A DNA stretch of 64,000 nucleotides from Segatella copri (GTDB lineage Bacteria; Bacteroidota; Bacteroidia; Bacteroidales; Bacteroidaceae), in the NCBI RefSeq assembly GCF_026015625.1, contig NZ_JAPDVG010000001.1:2966501-3030500 (forward strand), written 5' to 3'. This document shows positions 1-7,670 of the stretch, in pieces. The stretch's first letter is position 1, and each line of letters begins with the position of its first letter. A model generated the notes under the pieces. The model worked only from the letters and a program-made list of their open reading frames with translations, searched no databases and was not told the DNA's origin. A program made the translations under genes and the position numbers.

Positions 1-56
1 GAGTTTCGAGTGAAATCTTCTTATTCCTATGATGTATATCTTCTTTTTTGCGGCTG

Positions 57-64
57 CAAAGTTA
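57..64 (-). promoter_or_regulatory. Bacteroidetes -7 promoter element facing left
   Basis: The minus strand reads TAACTTTG, which fits the Bacteroidetes -7 consensus TAnnTTTG. It points away from dprA toward the left edge, so it probably drives a minus-strand gene just outside the window. Confidence 0.45.
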
Positions 65-92
65 CTGCTTTTTTCTGAAAATAAAGAAAATA

Positions 93-1223
93 CTACTTCA
101 AAAGATGATACATTCCCCCTGCAAAGGTCTTGATGACTCCCTTCATCTCCAATGTGAAGAGGAGGGAAGTGAGGCGAGAAATGTCGATATTCGTCTTTAC
201 GGAGATGAGATTCACTTGCAGGTCGTTGGTCTTGGAGAGGACATCTACGATGAGTTGCTCCTCTGGAGATAATTCCGGGAAGAGGCTGCGCTCGATGCCT
301 TGCTGCTTGGCTCGCATCAGGGTTGTATCATCCTGCCAGCCCATATCCTTCACGAAGTCCTCGGCACTGGTGATGAGCGTGGCGCCGTTGTTGCGTATCA
401 GGTTGTTGCAGCCCTCGCTGTAGTGGTCGTCTATCCTGCCCGGGAAGGTGAAGACGTCCCTACCGTAGGATTGCGAAATATCGCAGGTGATGAGGCCGCC
501 GCCATGAGCTGCGCTCTCTATCAGGATGCAGGCATCCGACATTCCCGCTACGATGCGGTTGCGGCGCACGAAGTTTATCTTATCAGCGTTTGTACGGGTA
601 AGGAATTCGGTGAGCAGTCCGCCCTGTTCTATCATTCTTGCCGCCGTTTCCCGGTGCTGACGGGGGTAGAGGTCATCCAGACCGTGAGCCAGCACGCCTA
701 TGGTTTCGTAGCCGCTGGCGAGTGCCTGGCGGTGCGCCACGATGTCCACTCCGTAGGCAAGTCCGCTCATGATGAGCACGTTGGGCGAGAGCTGCTTCAG
801 GTCGGTGATGAAGCGGCGGATGAGGTCTTCGCCGTAAGGCGTGCAGTGGCGGGTTCCCACGATGTTGATGACGCGCTGCTGGTTGAGGTTGGCGTTGCCT
901 TTATAGAAGAGGATGAGGGGTGCGTCATCGCAGTCTTTGAGGCGTTGCGGATAGTGGTCGTCGTTCATCGGAATGGGTTCTATTCCGTAGCGTATGTCGT
1001 ACTCCAGTTCTTCCTCTGCGCGTTTTCGGGCTTCTTCGCAGTTCTGGATAGCGCTCACGAGTTTATCCGAGGCATCGGGGAGGATGTCTCTTAGGTTGTT
1101 CTTATGCTCCAGGATGAGCGTGGCGGAGCCTACCTTTCTGTATAGCTCCAGCATTCCTGCCAGGCTGAAGTAATTGAGCCTTGTTAAAAGTATAGTATTT
1201 AATATTTCCTGTTGGTCACCCAT
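93..1223 (-). CDS. dprA: DNA-processing protein DprA
   Basis: DprA binds single-stranded DNA taken up by the cell and loads RecA on it during natural transformation. The 376-residue protein has a short helical N-terminal domain (about 1-70), a Rossmann-like DprA/Smf core (about 80-300) and a C-terminal winged helix (about 315-376), the usual full-length layout. Visible core motifs are VGTRHCTPYG, SGLAYGVDIVAH, YETIGVLAHGLD, FVRRNRIVAG and the FPGR turn. It is the last gene of a minus-strand run (thioesterase, DUF2851, dprA). The start is the first ATG, with no better in-frame alternative. The assignment is firm from motifs; natural competence of the organism is not shown by this gene alone. 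Confidence 0.95.
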   Translation of the reverse strand: MGDQQEILNTILLTRLNYFSLAGMLELYRKVGSATLILEHKNNLRDILPDASDKLVSAIQNCEEARKRAEEELEYDIRYGIEPIPMNDDHYPQRLKDCDDAPLILFYKGNANLNQQRVINIVGTRHCTPYGEDLIRRFITDLKQLSPNVLIMSGLAYGVDIVAHRQALASGYETIGVLAHGLDDLYPRQHRETAARMIEQGGLLTEFLTRTNADKINFVRRNRIVAGMSDACILIESAAHGGGLITCDISQSYGRDVFTFPGRIDDHYSEGCNNLIRNNGATLITSAEDFVKDMGWQDDTTLMRAKQQGIERSLFPELSPEEQLIVDVLSKTNDLQVNLISVKTNIDISRLTSLLFTLEMKGVIKTFAGGMYHLLK

Positions 1224-1263
1224 AATCTTAAAAATAATAATTAATAAATGAAAAAAGAATAAA

Positions 1264-1346
1264 GCAGCAAGCAGCAGTCAGCAAGCAGCAGCAAGCATAG
1301 CTCCCTCTTGCCCCCGTTCCGAGCGATTCCAGCGCTCGTCCCCCTT
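1264..1346. repeat. AGCAGCA-rich tract and copy 1 of a dispersed ~38-bp repeat
   Basis: Positions 1264-1299 are a degenerate AGCAGCAAGC microsatellite. Positions 1309-1346 match 6116-6152 almost base for base (TGCCCCCGTTCC, then GAGCGATTCC, then a short complementary CGCTC arm, then GTCCCCCT). The GAGCG/CGCTC arms make a small hairpin. The repeat ends on the stop codon of the DUF2851 gene. Confidence 0.7.
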
Positions 1347-2638
1347 TATCTCTTCAAGTATTCATACCCTATCCTGCACCTCAGGCATTCCTTCCTGTCG
1401 CAGTATTCCTTCTTCAGCTGTATGAGCGCCTGGCTATCCCCGGCGTTCTCCACCGGCAGCCCGCATTGCTTCCACATCCTTACTATGTGGTTATTCTCGG
1501 CCTTCAGCTCCTCCAGGAAGTCGAAGGCGCGGTCGCAGTATTTCTCCTCTCCCCGGTGCCTTCCATAGGCAAAGAGGATGGGAACCACGGTGTTGATGAT
1601 GAGCAGATTGAGCGAGAAAGGGGAGAGATGCTTCTCGTTACGGATGCTCGTGCTGCCGAAGGTATAATGGGTTTCCCAATACTCCGTAACGCTGGTTGAG
1701 AGCACCTGCTTCGCCTCCTTCACCGTGCTTGCCTCGAGCAGCTGGCTGAGGCTGGCCCGGCGGTTATAATAAAGATTGGCTAACTGCGAGATGCGGATGT
1801 GAGGGAAGTTCTGCGGACGCAGGCGCAGGAAGCGCCACTGCTTGTAATCCATCGGCTGCAGTGAGAATTTATGCGAGAGATAGAGATATTCGTTCCTCAA
1901 CCGGGAGAAATACCCGTCGTTCAGTGCGTCTTTCTGATATCTTTCGGGAATGGTGTTCAGCTCCAGCAGTCCGGCTTGCCCCAGGAAGATGGCTTCTATC
2001 TGGAAGAGGTCGTCGCGATGATGGTCTACGGCTCTCAGCGGCAGATGGTAAGCCCACTGCTCGAACGCGTCGCCGTTGATTCCGAACCCGTAGTTGCGCG
2101 CCAGGGTCACGAAGTAGGCGTTCTCCCAATCGCCGTTACATTGCTTCACGCGCGCCTCTATTGCATCGGTTTTCTGAGATAAGCGCTCGGTTTGCAGGGC
2201 GCTCATCCAACTGTGCACGGTGAGGCGGGTGAGCGATGGGATAATCTGGTAGCAGGGAGGATACTGGTCGATGCTCAGCAGTTCCTGATAATGTTTCGAT
2301 ACGTTTTCGGGGATGTCGAGCTGCAACTGCACGAGGGGCTCGCCTTTCGAGTTCTTGGCTTCTACATCGATGGTTCCGCAAACGTGCAGGATGACGTTGT
2401 CGTAGCGTTCATCCTTATCATGTCCGTGCACATACCAGTCGCTTGCCTTGTCGTGAATCTCCACGTTTCCCACCCATAGGGTTCCGTTGAGTTTGATTTT
2501 GGCATTGAAGAAATCGGGCCCTGCATTGCGGTTGTGCAGTCCGGGGTCAATTACTTCCACAGCCTGGTGCCAGGTGGTGGTGAGTGGAGAGAGTGGGAAG
2601 AGCTTGTGCTTCCACACGTAGTGAAGGAGTTGCTCCAT
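1346..2638 (-). CDS. DUF2851 family protein
   Basis: This is a conserved Bacteroidetes protein of unknown function, recognised as DUF2851 from its N-terminal motifs: NAGPDFFNAKI, then GNVEIHDKASDWYVHGH, then YDNVILHVCG, at about residues 35-100. The acidic and histidine residues there resemble a nuclease-like core, but that is only an impression. The start is placed at the internal ATG that gives MEQLLHYVWK, because homologues I recall begin at this position; 48 bases of open frame lie upstream. The product is 430 residues, a normal length for the family. It lies between the thioesterase and dprA on the minus strand and is probably cotranscribed with both. Confidence 0.85.
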   Translation of the reverse strand: MEQLLHYVWKHKLFPLSPLTTTWHQAVEVIDPGLHNRNAGPDFFNAKIKLNGTLWVGNVEIHDKASDWYVHGHDKDERYDNVILHVCGTIDVEAKNSKGEPLVQLQLDIPENVSKHYQELLSIDQYPPCYQIIPSLTRLTVHSWMSALQTERLSQKTDAIEARVKQCNGDWENAYFVTLARNYGFGINGDAFEQWAYHLPLRAVDHHRDDLFQIEAIFLGQAGLLELNTIPERYQKDALNDGYFSRLRNEYLYLSHKFSLQPMDYKQWRFLRLRPQNFPHIRISQLANLYYNRRASLSQLLEASTVKEAKQVLSTSVTEYWETHYTFGSTSIRNEKHLSPFSLNLLIINTVVPILFAYGRHRGEEKYCDRAFDFLEELKAENNHIVRMWKQCGLPVENAGDSQALIQLKKEYCDRKECLRCRIGYEYLKR

Positions 2639-2717
2639 ATTGTTTCGGCTTTTATGGTTTATAGGATTGCCTCTTTCGGAACGCAAGTTCTTCGCTCGTG
2701 TGCGGAAGGGGGGTATT

Positions 2718-2756
2718 GAAAAATCAGCTGTTAACTGTTAACCTGTTAACCTTGGG
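2718..2756 (-). repeat. GTTAAC-rich repeat, minus-oriented partial copy
   Basis: The minus strand carries three GTTAAC hexamers followed by CAGCTGAT, the same core as the elements at 16557, 20135, 23463 and 35577, but without the outer AAGAGCGGAA/TTCCGCTCTT arms. It overlaps the stop codon of the thioesterase gene. Confidence 0.7.
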
Positions 2757-3159
2757 ATGAGAAATATTTCTCGAATGCCTTGTCGTAGTCCTCGCTGTTG
2801 CCCAGCTTTCCGTTGATGAGGCAGACGAGCTCTACGGTTGCCTTGAGGCAGAGTTTCTCGTCCTTGGCACGGAAGATGTCCTGATGGAAAACATATCTCA
2901 CGCCCTGCTTCTCCAGCCACAGACGCGAGAAGAATTCATCATCGCATTGCAGCGGAACCTTATACTGCAGGTTCATTCTCGCCACCACAGCATCCACGCC
3001 CTTGTTGTGCATTTCGGCAAAACTGAGGCCGCATTCCTTCAGAAAGAGATGGCGGGTATGTTCCATGTAGTGCAGATAGTTGGCATTGTTCACGATGCCC
3101 TCAATATCGCACTCATAATCTCTTACTTCCATCTTCGTCTCAAAAATATATCTGCTCAT
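2746..3159 (-). CDS. Acyl-CoA thioesterase, hotdog fold (YbgC/FadM type)
   Basis: A 137-residue single-domain hotdog-fold thioesterase that probably hydrolyses acyl-CoA or acyl-ACP thioesters in the cytosol. The N-terminal block RDYECDIEGIVNNANYLHYM is the 4HBT signature: the Asp before the G-V-N-N stretch is the usual catalytic acid, and the ME-HTRHLF helix follows. Its own promoter (TATTTTTG at 3217-3210) lies upstream. It heads the run toward DUF2851 and dprA. The stop codon is embedded in a GTTAAC-rich repeat, so the C-terminal residues may vary between strains. Substrate specificity cannot be read from the sequence. Confidence 0.88.
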   Translation of the reverse strand: MSRYIFETKMEVRDYECDIEGIVNNANYLHYMEHTRHLFLKECGLSFAEMHNKGVDAVVARMNLQYKVPLQCDDEFFSRLWLEKQGVRYVFHQDIFRAKDEKLCLKATVELVCLINGKLGNSEDYDKAFEKYFSSQG

Positions 3160-3209
3160 AATTTTCTCTTTTTTAGTTACTAAATGAGGCTAAAAGCCTT
3201 AAATCACTG

Positions 3210-3217
3210 CAAAAATA
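3210..3217 (-). promoter_or_regulatory. -7 promoter element of the thioesterase operon
   Basis: The minus strand reads TATTTTTG, about 50 bases before the thioesterase start. It is divergent from the dapB promoter at 3283-3290. Confidence 0.6.
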
Positions 3218-3282
3218 ACCAAAATTTTCTATTTATTATTATAATAACAAGGATTTTTCAAGGTTTTTCGAAGAAAAATGTG

Positions 3283-3290
3283 TATTTTTG
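3283..3290 (+). promoter_or_regulatory. -7 promoter element of dapB
   Basis: TATTTTTG lies about 30 bases before the dapB start codon and fits TAnnTTTG. It probably drives the dapB-lepB-lepB-like run. Confidence 0.65.
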
Positions 3291-3320
3291 CCGAATAGAA
3301 CAAATAAAAAATAGATAAAG

Positions 3321-4082
3321 ATGAAAATTGCTTTGATCGGCTACGGAAAGATGGGACACATGATCGAGGAGATCGCCCTGCAGCGTGGCCACGAAATTGT
3401 TTGTAAGATTGACGTGAATAACCCTCAAGACATCGACAGCTCGGAGTTCTGCTCTGCCGATGTTGCCATTGAGTTTACCAACCCTACTGCCGCCTACGGC
3501 AACTATCTGAAGGCTTTCTCTCACAACGTGAAGGTGGTTTCAGGTTCTACAGGTTGGATGAAAGACCATAAGGAAGACGTGGAGAAGCTCTGCGCCGATG
3601 GTAAGCAGACCCTCTTCTGGGCGTCTAACTTCAGCATCGGTGTAGCCATTTTCTCTGCCGTAAACCGTTATCTGGCTAAAATCATGAATGGTTTCCCACA
3701 GTACTCAGTATGCATGCAGGAAACCCACCACGTTCATAAGCTCGATGCGCCATCTGGAACAGCCATCACCCTTGCCGAGGAAATCATCGACAACATCGAC
3801 AGAAAGAAGGATTGGAAGCGTGGCGTAACTTACTGGACTGAGGATGGCCATCACGATGAGGGCGATGCAAACATCACCGATGAGGATTTGGTTATCAACT
3901 GCGTACGCGATGGCGAGGTTCCGGGAATCCACGCCGTGATGTATGACAGCGATGCTGATATGATTACCATCGAGCACAGTGCCCATTCACGCAAGGGTTT
4001 CGCCCTGGGAGCCGTTCTCGCAGCCGAGTTTACAGCCAACCATTCCGGCTTGCTCACCACATCAGATTTATTTAAGTTCTAA
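3321..4082 (+). CDS. dapB: 4-hydroxy-tetrahydrodipicolinate reductase
   Basis: DapB reduces 4-hydroxy-tetrahydrodipicolinate with NAD(P)H in the lysine/diaminopimelate pathway. The 253-residue protein starts with the nucleotide-binding GYGKMG loop (residues 7-12). The catalytic/substrate block ETHHVHKLDAPSGTA (about 134-148) carries the conserved HH, Lys and SGT residues. The C-terminal part ends in the HSAHSRKGFALGAV region typical of the dimer domain. It begins a plus-strand run with lepB 9 bases downstream, an order often seen in Bacteroidetes. Full length with no anomalies. Confidence 0.95.
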   Translation: MKIALIGYGKMGHMIEEIALQRGHEIVCKIDVNNPQDIDSSEFCSADVAIEFTNPTAAYGNYLKAFSHNVKVVSGSTGWMKDHKEDVEKLCADGKQTLFWASNFSIGVAIFSAVNRYLAKIMNGFPQYSVCMQETHHVHKLDAPSGTAITLAEEIIDNIDRKKDWKRGVTYWTEDGHHDEGDANITDEDLVINCVRDGEVPGIHAVMYDSDADMITIEHSAHSRKGFALGAVLAAEFTANHSGLLTTSDLFKF

Positions 4083-4091
4083 GCAGAAGTT

Positions 4092-5540
4092 ATGATAGAT
4101 AAAGAGAAACAAAAACTCAATATGAAGGTACAGTGGGCGAAGTTCGCAGTGGTTCTCGCCCTCTATCTTCTCTTTCTGGTTTGGGTAGAAAGTTGGCTGG
4201 GACTCATCGTGGTTCCATTCATCTTCGATGTTTACATCACCAAGAAGATTCACTGGCAGTGGTGGAAGGATGAGGAAGGTCCTATCCGTTTCATCATGAG
4301 CTGGGTAGATGCGCTGGTGTTCGCGCTCGTAGCGGTTTATTTCATCAACCTCTTCTTCTTCCAGAACTACGTCATTCCGTCTTCCTCTCTCGAAAAGAGT
4401 CTCCTTACGGGCGACTATCTCTTTGTGAGCAAGGTAAGCTATGGTCCTCGTATCCCTGAAACTCCGCTCACCATGCCGCTCACCCAGCACACCATGCCGC
4501 TGGTCAACGTGAAGAGCTACGTGGAGTGGCCTCACTGGGATTACCGCCGCGTAAAGGGTTTGGGCAACGTGAAGCTCAACGACATCGTGGTGTTCAACTA
4601 TCCTGCAGGCGATACGCTCGTCAATGAGGAGCGCTATCAGGCGAATGATTACTATCAGATGGTTTACAGCATCGGCGACCAGCTGATGCAGCAGAACGGA
4701 CAGGAAAAGGATGTACGTGCGATGAACCCATTGCAGCAGCGCCACTATTTTGAGCAGGTTTATGCTACAGGCCGCAACTACATCAGCAGTATGCCGGGCG
4801 AATATGGCGACATTATCAGCCGTCCTACCGACCGCCGCGAGAACTATGTAAAGCGCTGCGTGGGCTTGCCTGGTCAGACCCTGCAGATCAAGAACCGCAT
4901 CGTTTATCTGAACGGAAAGGCGAACAAGGAGCCTGATAACGTGCAGTATACTTATAAGATGAAGCTCAAGGGCGAGTTCCCTATCGACCTTGCCGATGAG
5001 CTGGGAATCACCAACGAAGACCTGCTGATGTATAATCAGAGCGGCGTGATTCCACTCACCAAGAAGGCTTATCTGGCGCTGAAGGCGAACAGAAACCTCG
5101 TAGAGAGCATCTCTATCAATACGGATGCAACCTATGGCGACCTCTATCCGCTCAACGCCTATACCGGCTGGACAAGAGATAATTACGGTCCGGTTTGGAT
5201 TCCGAAGAAGGGCGAGAGCATCGCTCTGACGCTGAAGAATCTGCCTGTATACGAGCGTTGCATCAAGGTTTACGAGGGCAACGACCTGAAGGTAGACAAC
5301 GCTGGCCGCATCTTCATCAACGGCAAGCTGGCGAAGAGTTACACCTTCAAGCTCGACTACTACTGGATGATGGGCGACAACCGCCACAACTCAGCCGACA
5401 GCCGCTACTGGGGTTTCGTGCCTGAGGATCACATCGTGGGCAAGCCTATCTTTATCTGGTGGAGCCACAGCCCAGATCATCCGGGCTTCTCAGGCATCCG
5501 TTGGAACCGCCTCTTCACTTTCGTAGACAATATTAAGTAA
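4092..5540 (+). CDS. lepB: Signal peptidase I (active copy)
   Basis: This membrane serine peptidase removes signal peptides from exported proteins. Two N-terminal membrane segments (about 12-50) and a third (about 70-95) anchor it. The catalytic serine lies in VIPSSSLEKSL (about 98-108) and the general-base lysine in NYVKRCVGLPG. The C-terminal box GDNRHNSADSRYWG followed by IVGKPIF completes the S26 fold. At 482 residues it has the long insert between the boxes that Bacteroidetes enzymes commonly carry. A shorter S26-like gene follows directly after 17 bases and lacks these catalytic residues. Confidence 0.95.
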   Translation: MIDKEKQKLNMKVQWAKFAVVLALYLLFLVWVESWLGLIVVPFIFDVYITKKIHWQWWKDEEGPIRFIMSWVDALVFALVAVYFINLFFFQNYVIPSSSLEKSLLTGDYLFVSKVSYGPRIPETPLTMPLTQHTMPLVNVKSYVEWPHWDYRRVKGLGNVKLNDIVVFNYPAGDTLVNEERYQANDYYQMVYSIGDQLMQQNGQEKDVRAMNPLQQRHYFEQVYATGRNYISSMPGEYGDIISRPTDRRENYVKRCVGLPGQTLQIKNRIVYLNGKANKEPDNVQYTYKMKLKGEFPIDLADELGITNEDLLMYNQSGVIPLTKKAYLALKANRNLVESISINTDATYGDLYPLNAYTGWTRDNYGPVWIPKKGESIALTLKNLPVYERCIKVYEGNDLKVDNAGRIFINGKLAKSYTFKLDYYWMMGDNRHNSADSRYWGFVPEDHIVGKPIFIWWSHSPDHPGFSGIRWNRLFTFVDNIK

Positions 5541-5557
5541 GAAAAAAGAAATAAGAA

Positions 5558-5998
5558 TTGAAGACTGCCGTCAAATTCCTAATAGCATTGGTGTTGTCGC
5601 TGCTCCTGGCTTGGGCAGTGCGTACCTATGTTTTCACTATCTTCTCGGTGCCTCAGGGTGGGCTTCCGCCCCAGCTGAAGGCAGGCAACCGGGTGATAGT
5701 GAACAGGATTGACTGCGAAAATTTCGGGCGTGGCGATGTGGTTGTTTTCACCGATACGGTGGTTTACCAGCCCAAGAACCAGCGCCGCAAGCGCGTCTTC
5801 GAGTCTCATTTCATAGGCAGGATAGAGAAGCTTCCTGGCGATACGCTGCGCATCGACACCGTGCAGTTCGTCATCCCAACCGTATGCTGCAAGCGCTGCG
5901 GCTGCAAGGATTGCCGCTTCTATCTCTTGAAGACGCCAACCGGCCAGCAGCTCGTCCACAAGCACCAGATGATAGGCAAAGCCCATAAGCTGTTCTAG
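5558..5998 (+). CDS. Signal peptidase I-like pseudoenzyme
   Basis: A 146-residue S26-like protein with one N-terminal membrane segment (about 4-28). The region matching the catalytic-serine box reads SVPQGGLPPQL, so the serine of the usual SSSM-like motif is glycine. In the lysine box, FIGRIEKLPGD, the base lysine position is also not lysine. The GDN-SxDSR box is missing, and a cysteine-rich CCKRCGCKDC stretch takes its place before a VGKA-like end. It should therefore not cleave signal peptides; it may modulate LepB or have another role. The start is TTG with an A-rich ribosome site; there is no in-frame ATG upstream. Confidence 0.82.
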   Translation: MKTAVKFLIALVLSLLLAWAVRTYVFTIFSVPQGGLPPQLKAGNRVIVNRIDCENFGRGDVVVFTDTVVYQPKNQRRKRVFESHFIGRIEKLPGDTLRIDTVQFVIPTVCCKRCGCKDCRFYLLKTPTGQQLVHKHQMIGKAHKLF

Positions 5999-6185
5999 CT
6001 TCCTCGCTCCGCTGCCCCCTCGCTCTCTCGTGCTGCTCGCCGCTGCTTAGAGCTCCGCTGTTCCTCGCTTCAGCTTGCTGCATCCTGGAGTCCCGCCGGA
6101 AGCTTGTCCCCCGTCTGCCCCCGTTCCGAGCGATTCCATCGCTCGTCCCCCTCTTCATCATTAACCCTTCATAACAAAGCAGAAA
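5999..6185. repeat. C-rich spacer with copy 2 of the dispersed ~38-bp repeat
   Basis: This gap is a low-complexity, C- and CT-rich spacer. Positions 6116-6152 repeat 1309-1346, with the same small GAGCG/CGCTC hairpin. No TAnnTTTG promoter is seen, so wbqC probably depends on upstream transcription. Confidence 0.6.
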
Positions 6186-6917
6186 TTGAAAGCCCTTCTT
6201 TCCTCCACATATTTCGGCCCCATCCAGTGGTACCAGAAGCTGAACCGCTACGATGAATGCCTGATAGAGCGCCACGAGAGCTTTATCAAGCAAACCTATC
6301 GTAACCGTATGATCATCCCTACCACCAACGGCCCCCTCTCGCTCACCATCCCCACCAATCACGACATCTCTCTGTCGATGAAGGACATCCGCATCTCCGA
6401 CCACGCCAACTGGCGCCACGTGCATTGGAATGCGCTCCTTTCCGCCTATGGCGAGAGCCCTTTCTTCGAGTATTACCAGGACGACATCCGCCCCTTCTAC
6501 GAGAAGAAATACGAGTTCCTCTTCGATTTCAACATGGAGACAACCGAGAAGATGATAGAGCTCCTCGACATCCGTCCAAAGATAAGCGTTACTGATGAAT
6601 ACGTTTTAAGTGAAGAACGAAAAGTGAAGAGTGAAGAACGAAAAGTGAAGAGTGAAGAAACAACGTTCGGCGACCGAAGGGAAAGCCAATTCAATAGCCC
6701 TGAGGCGCAAGCCCAATTCAACATTCAACACTCAACATTCAACACTCAGATAAGTGATTTCCGCGATGCGATTCGCCCCAAGAAACCGCTTCCTGACCCC
6801 GAATTCGAGTCGAAGCGCTATTACCAGGTTTACGGGCAGAAACACGGTTTTCAGCCCAATATGAGCATCCTTGACCTCCTTTTCAATGAAGGCAACGAGG
6901 CGATATTCTTCCTGTAA
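6186..6917 (+). CDS. WbqC-like family protein with a repeat-derived insertion
   Basis: A WbqC-like protein, a family found near polysaccharide genes in other bacteria and here in the conserved place after lepB. Recognisable parts are STYFGPIQWYQ (start), FIKQTYRNRMII, and HWRHVHWNAL-like residues about 75-85. The second half is interrupted at about residues 141-188 by a low-complexity peptide (SEERKVKSEE twice, then FNSPEAQAQFNIQHSTFNTQ). The DNA there is a dispersed repeat also found in the M16 gene. Without the insert the protein would be close to 195 residues, near what I recall as the usual family length. The frame is kept through the insert. The start is TTG. Confidence 0.85.
   Translation: MKALLSSTYFGPIQWYQKLNRYDECLIERHESFIKQTYRNRMIIPTTNGPLSLTIPTNHDISLSMKDIRISDHANWRHVHWNALLSAYGESPFFEYYQDDIRPFYEKKYEFLFDFNMETTEKMIELLDIRPKISVTDEYVLSEERKVKSEERKVKSEETTFGDRRESQFNSPEAQAQFNIQHSTFNTQISDFRDAIRPKKPLPDPEFESKRYYQVYGQKHGFQPNMSILDLLFNEGNEAIFFL
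6606..6748 (+). repeat. In-frame coding repeat, copy R1 (complete)
   Basis: Two direct copies of a 21-base AGTGAAGAACGAAA-type unit are followed by a unique ~30-base stretch and then a block ending in CAAGCCCAATTCAACATTCA plus ACTC/ATTC decamers. The second block is nearly identical to part of the M16 gene at 13560-13656 (opposite strand) and partly to 41551-41597. In the two genes the same frame is used. Confidence 0.85.
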
Positions 6918-6962
6918 GAGAAGAGTATCGCCTTGTTGTTTTCCCTCCCGTTAACAAAACTT

Positions 6963-7190
6963 ACTCATAGTTTTCTGTCCCGCAACTCATAGTTTTCCGC
7001 TCTATAAAGCCCTTTTTTCTGCATCGCGATGCATTCCCCGTTCCGTCGCGACGCAATATTTCTTCCCTCGCGATGCATGATCCATCCCCTTTGTGAGCCA
7101 TCATTTATGCCCTCTTTCTGCCATCATTTATGCCTCTCGCCAGCCATCATTTATGCCTCTCTCTAGTCATCATATAAGCCCGTAAAACGG
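6963..7190. repeat. Three adjacent tandem arrays with 22/22/23-bp period
   Basis: ACTCATAGTTTTC starts at 6963 and 6985 (period 22). The palindrome TCGCGA starts at 7024, 7046 and 7068 (period 22). GCCATCATTTATGCC and variants start at 7097, 7120, 7143 and 7166 (period 23). Unit sequences differ between arrays, while the period is nearly constant. A period that is not a multiple of three argues against coding. Confidence 0.85.
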
Positions 7191-7617
7191 GCTGTAGCAG
7201 GGCATTTGAGATTTTTCTGCCAAGGCTCAGCCAGCCATCTTTAGCAGGCATCGGGAGAGAGGGCATTTCTGATGGGAGAGGAGCGCTCTGAGAGGGAAAG
7301 GTTAACAGGTTAACAGTTAACACCCCAAAAATGCATACTTCCATCCACACACTTATATAAAAATAAGTATATATATATTATTATATAATAAGGTACGCGA
7401 GGGGGACCATGCAAAAAACTGCTGTTAACTGTTAACCCTGTTAACCCCCCAACAACAAGTTAATAGTTTATAGTTAACAGTTGATAGGGCGTAGCCGTTC
7501 GCAAGATTGCTATAAACTATCATCTATAAACTAACCGAAGTTTAAAACACCCTCTTCTCCGTCCCCCTCTTTTAGGAAATTTAAACAAGAATGCTTGGTG
7601 GTTTCACCGAAAAACCT

Positions 7618-7625
7618 TACTTTTG
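7618..7625 (+). promoter_or_regulatory. -7 promoter element of the HIRAN gene
   Basis: TACTTTTG lies 45 bases before the ATG and fits TAnnTTTG. Confidence 0.6.
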
Positions 7626-7670
7626 TAACCTGACTGCAAACAAACGTAAAAACAATAATAACAACATAAA

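Larger units (their letters stand above)
6918..7670. other. Repeat-rich gene-free region before the HIRAN gene
   Basis: About 750 bases without a believable gene. It holds three successive short tandem arrays with a 22-23 bp period (6963-7190), two GTTAAC-rich partial repeats (7302-7326 and 7419-7453), an AT tract (7350-7390), an inverted pair TAGTTTATAG/CTATAAACTA (about 7464-7536) and the promoter of the HIRAN gene at 7618. Confidence 0.7.

Noticed and set aside
4068..5387. 439-aa open frame on minus opposite lepB
   Set aside because: Antisense shadow; lepB motifs are unambiguous on plus.
5558..5998. A second active signal peptidase
   Set aside because: The catalytic Ser and Lys positions and the GDN-SxDSR box are absent.
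7147..7350. 67-aa open frame on minus
   Set aside because: It lies in the repeat-rich gap and contains tandem units and a GTTAAC repeat.
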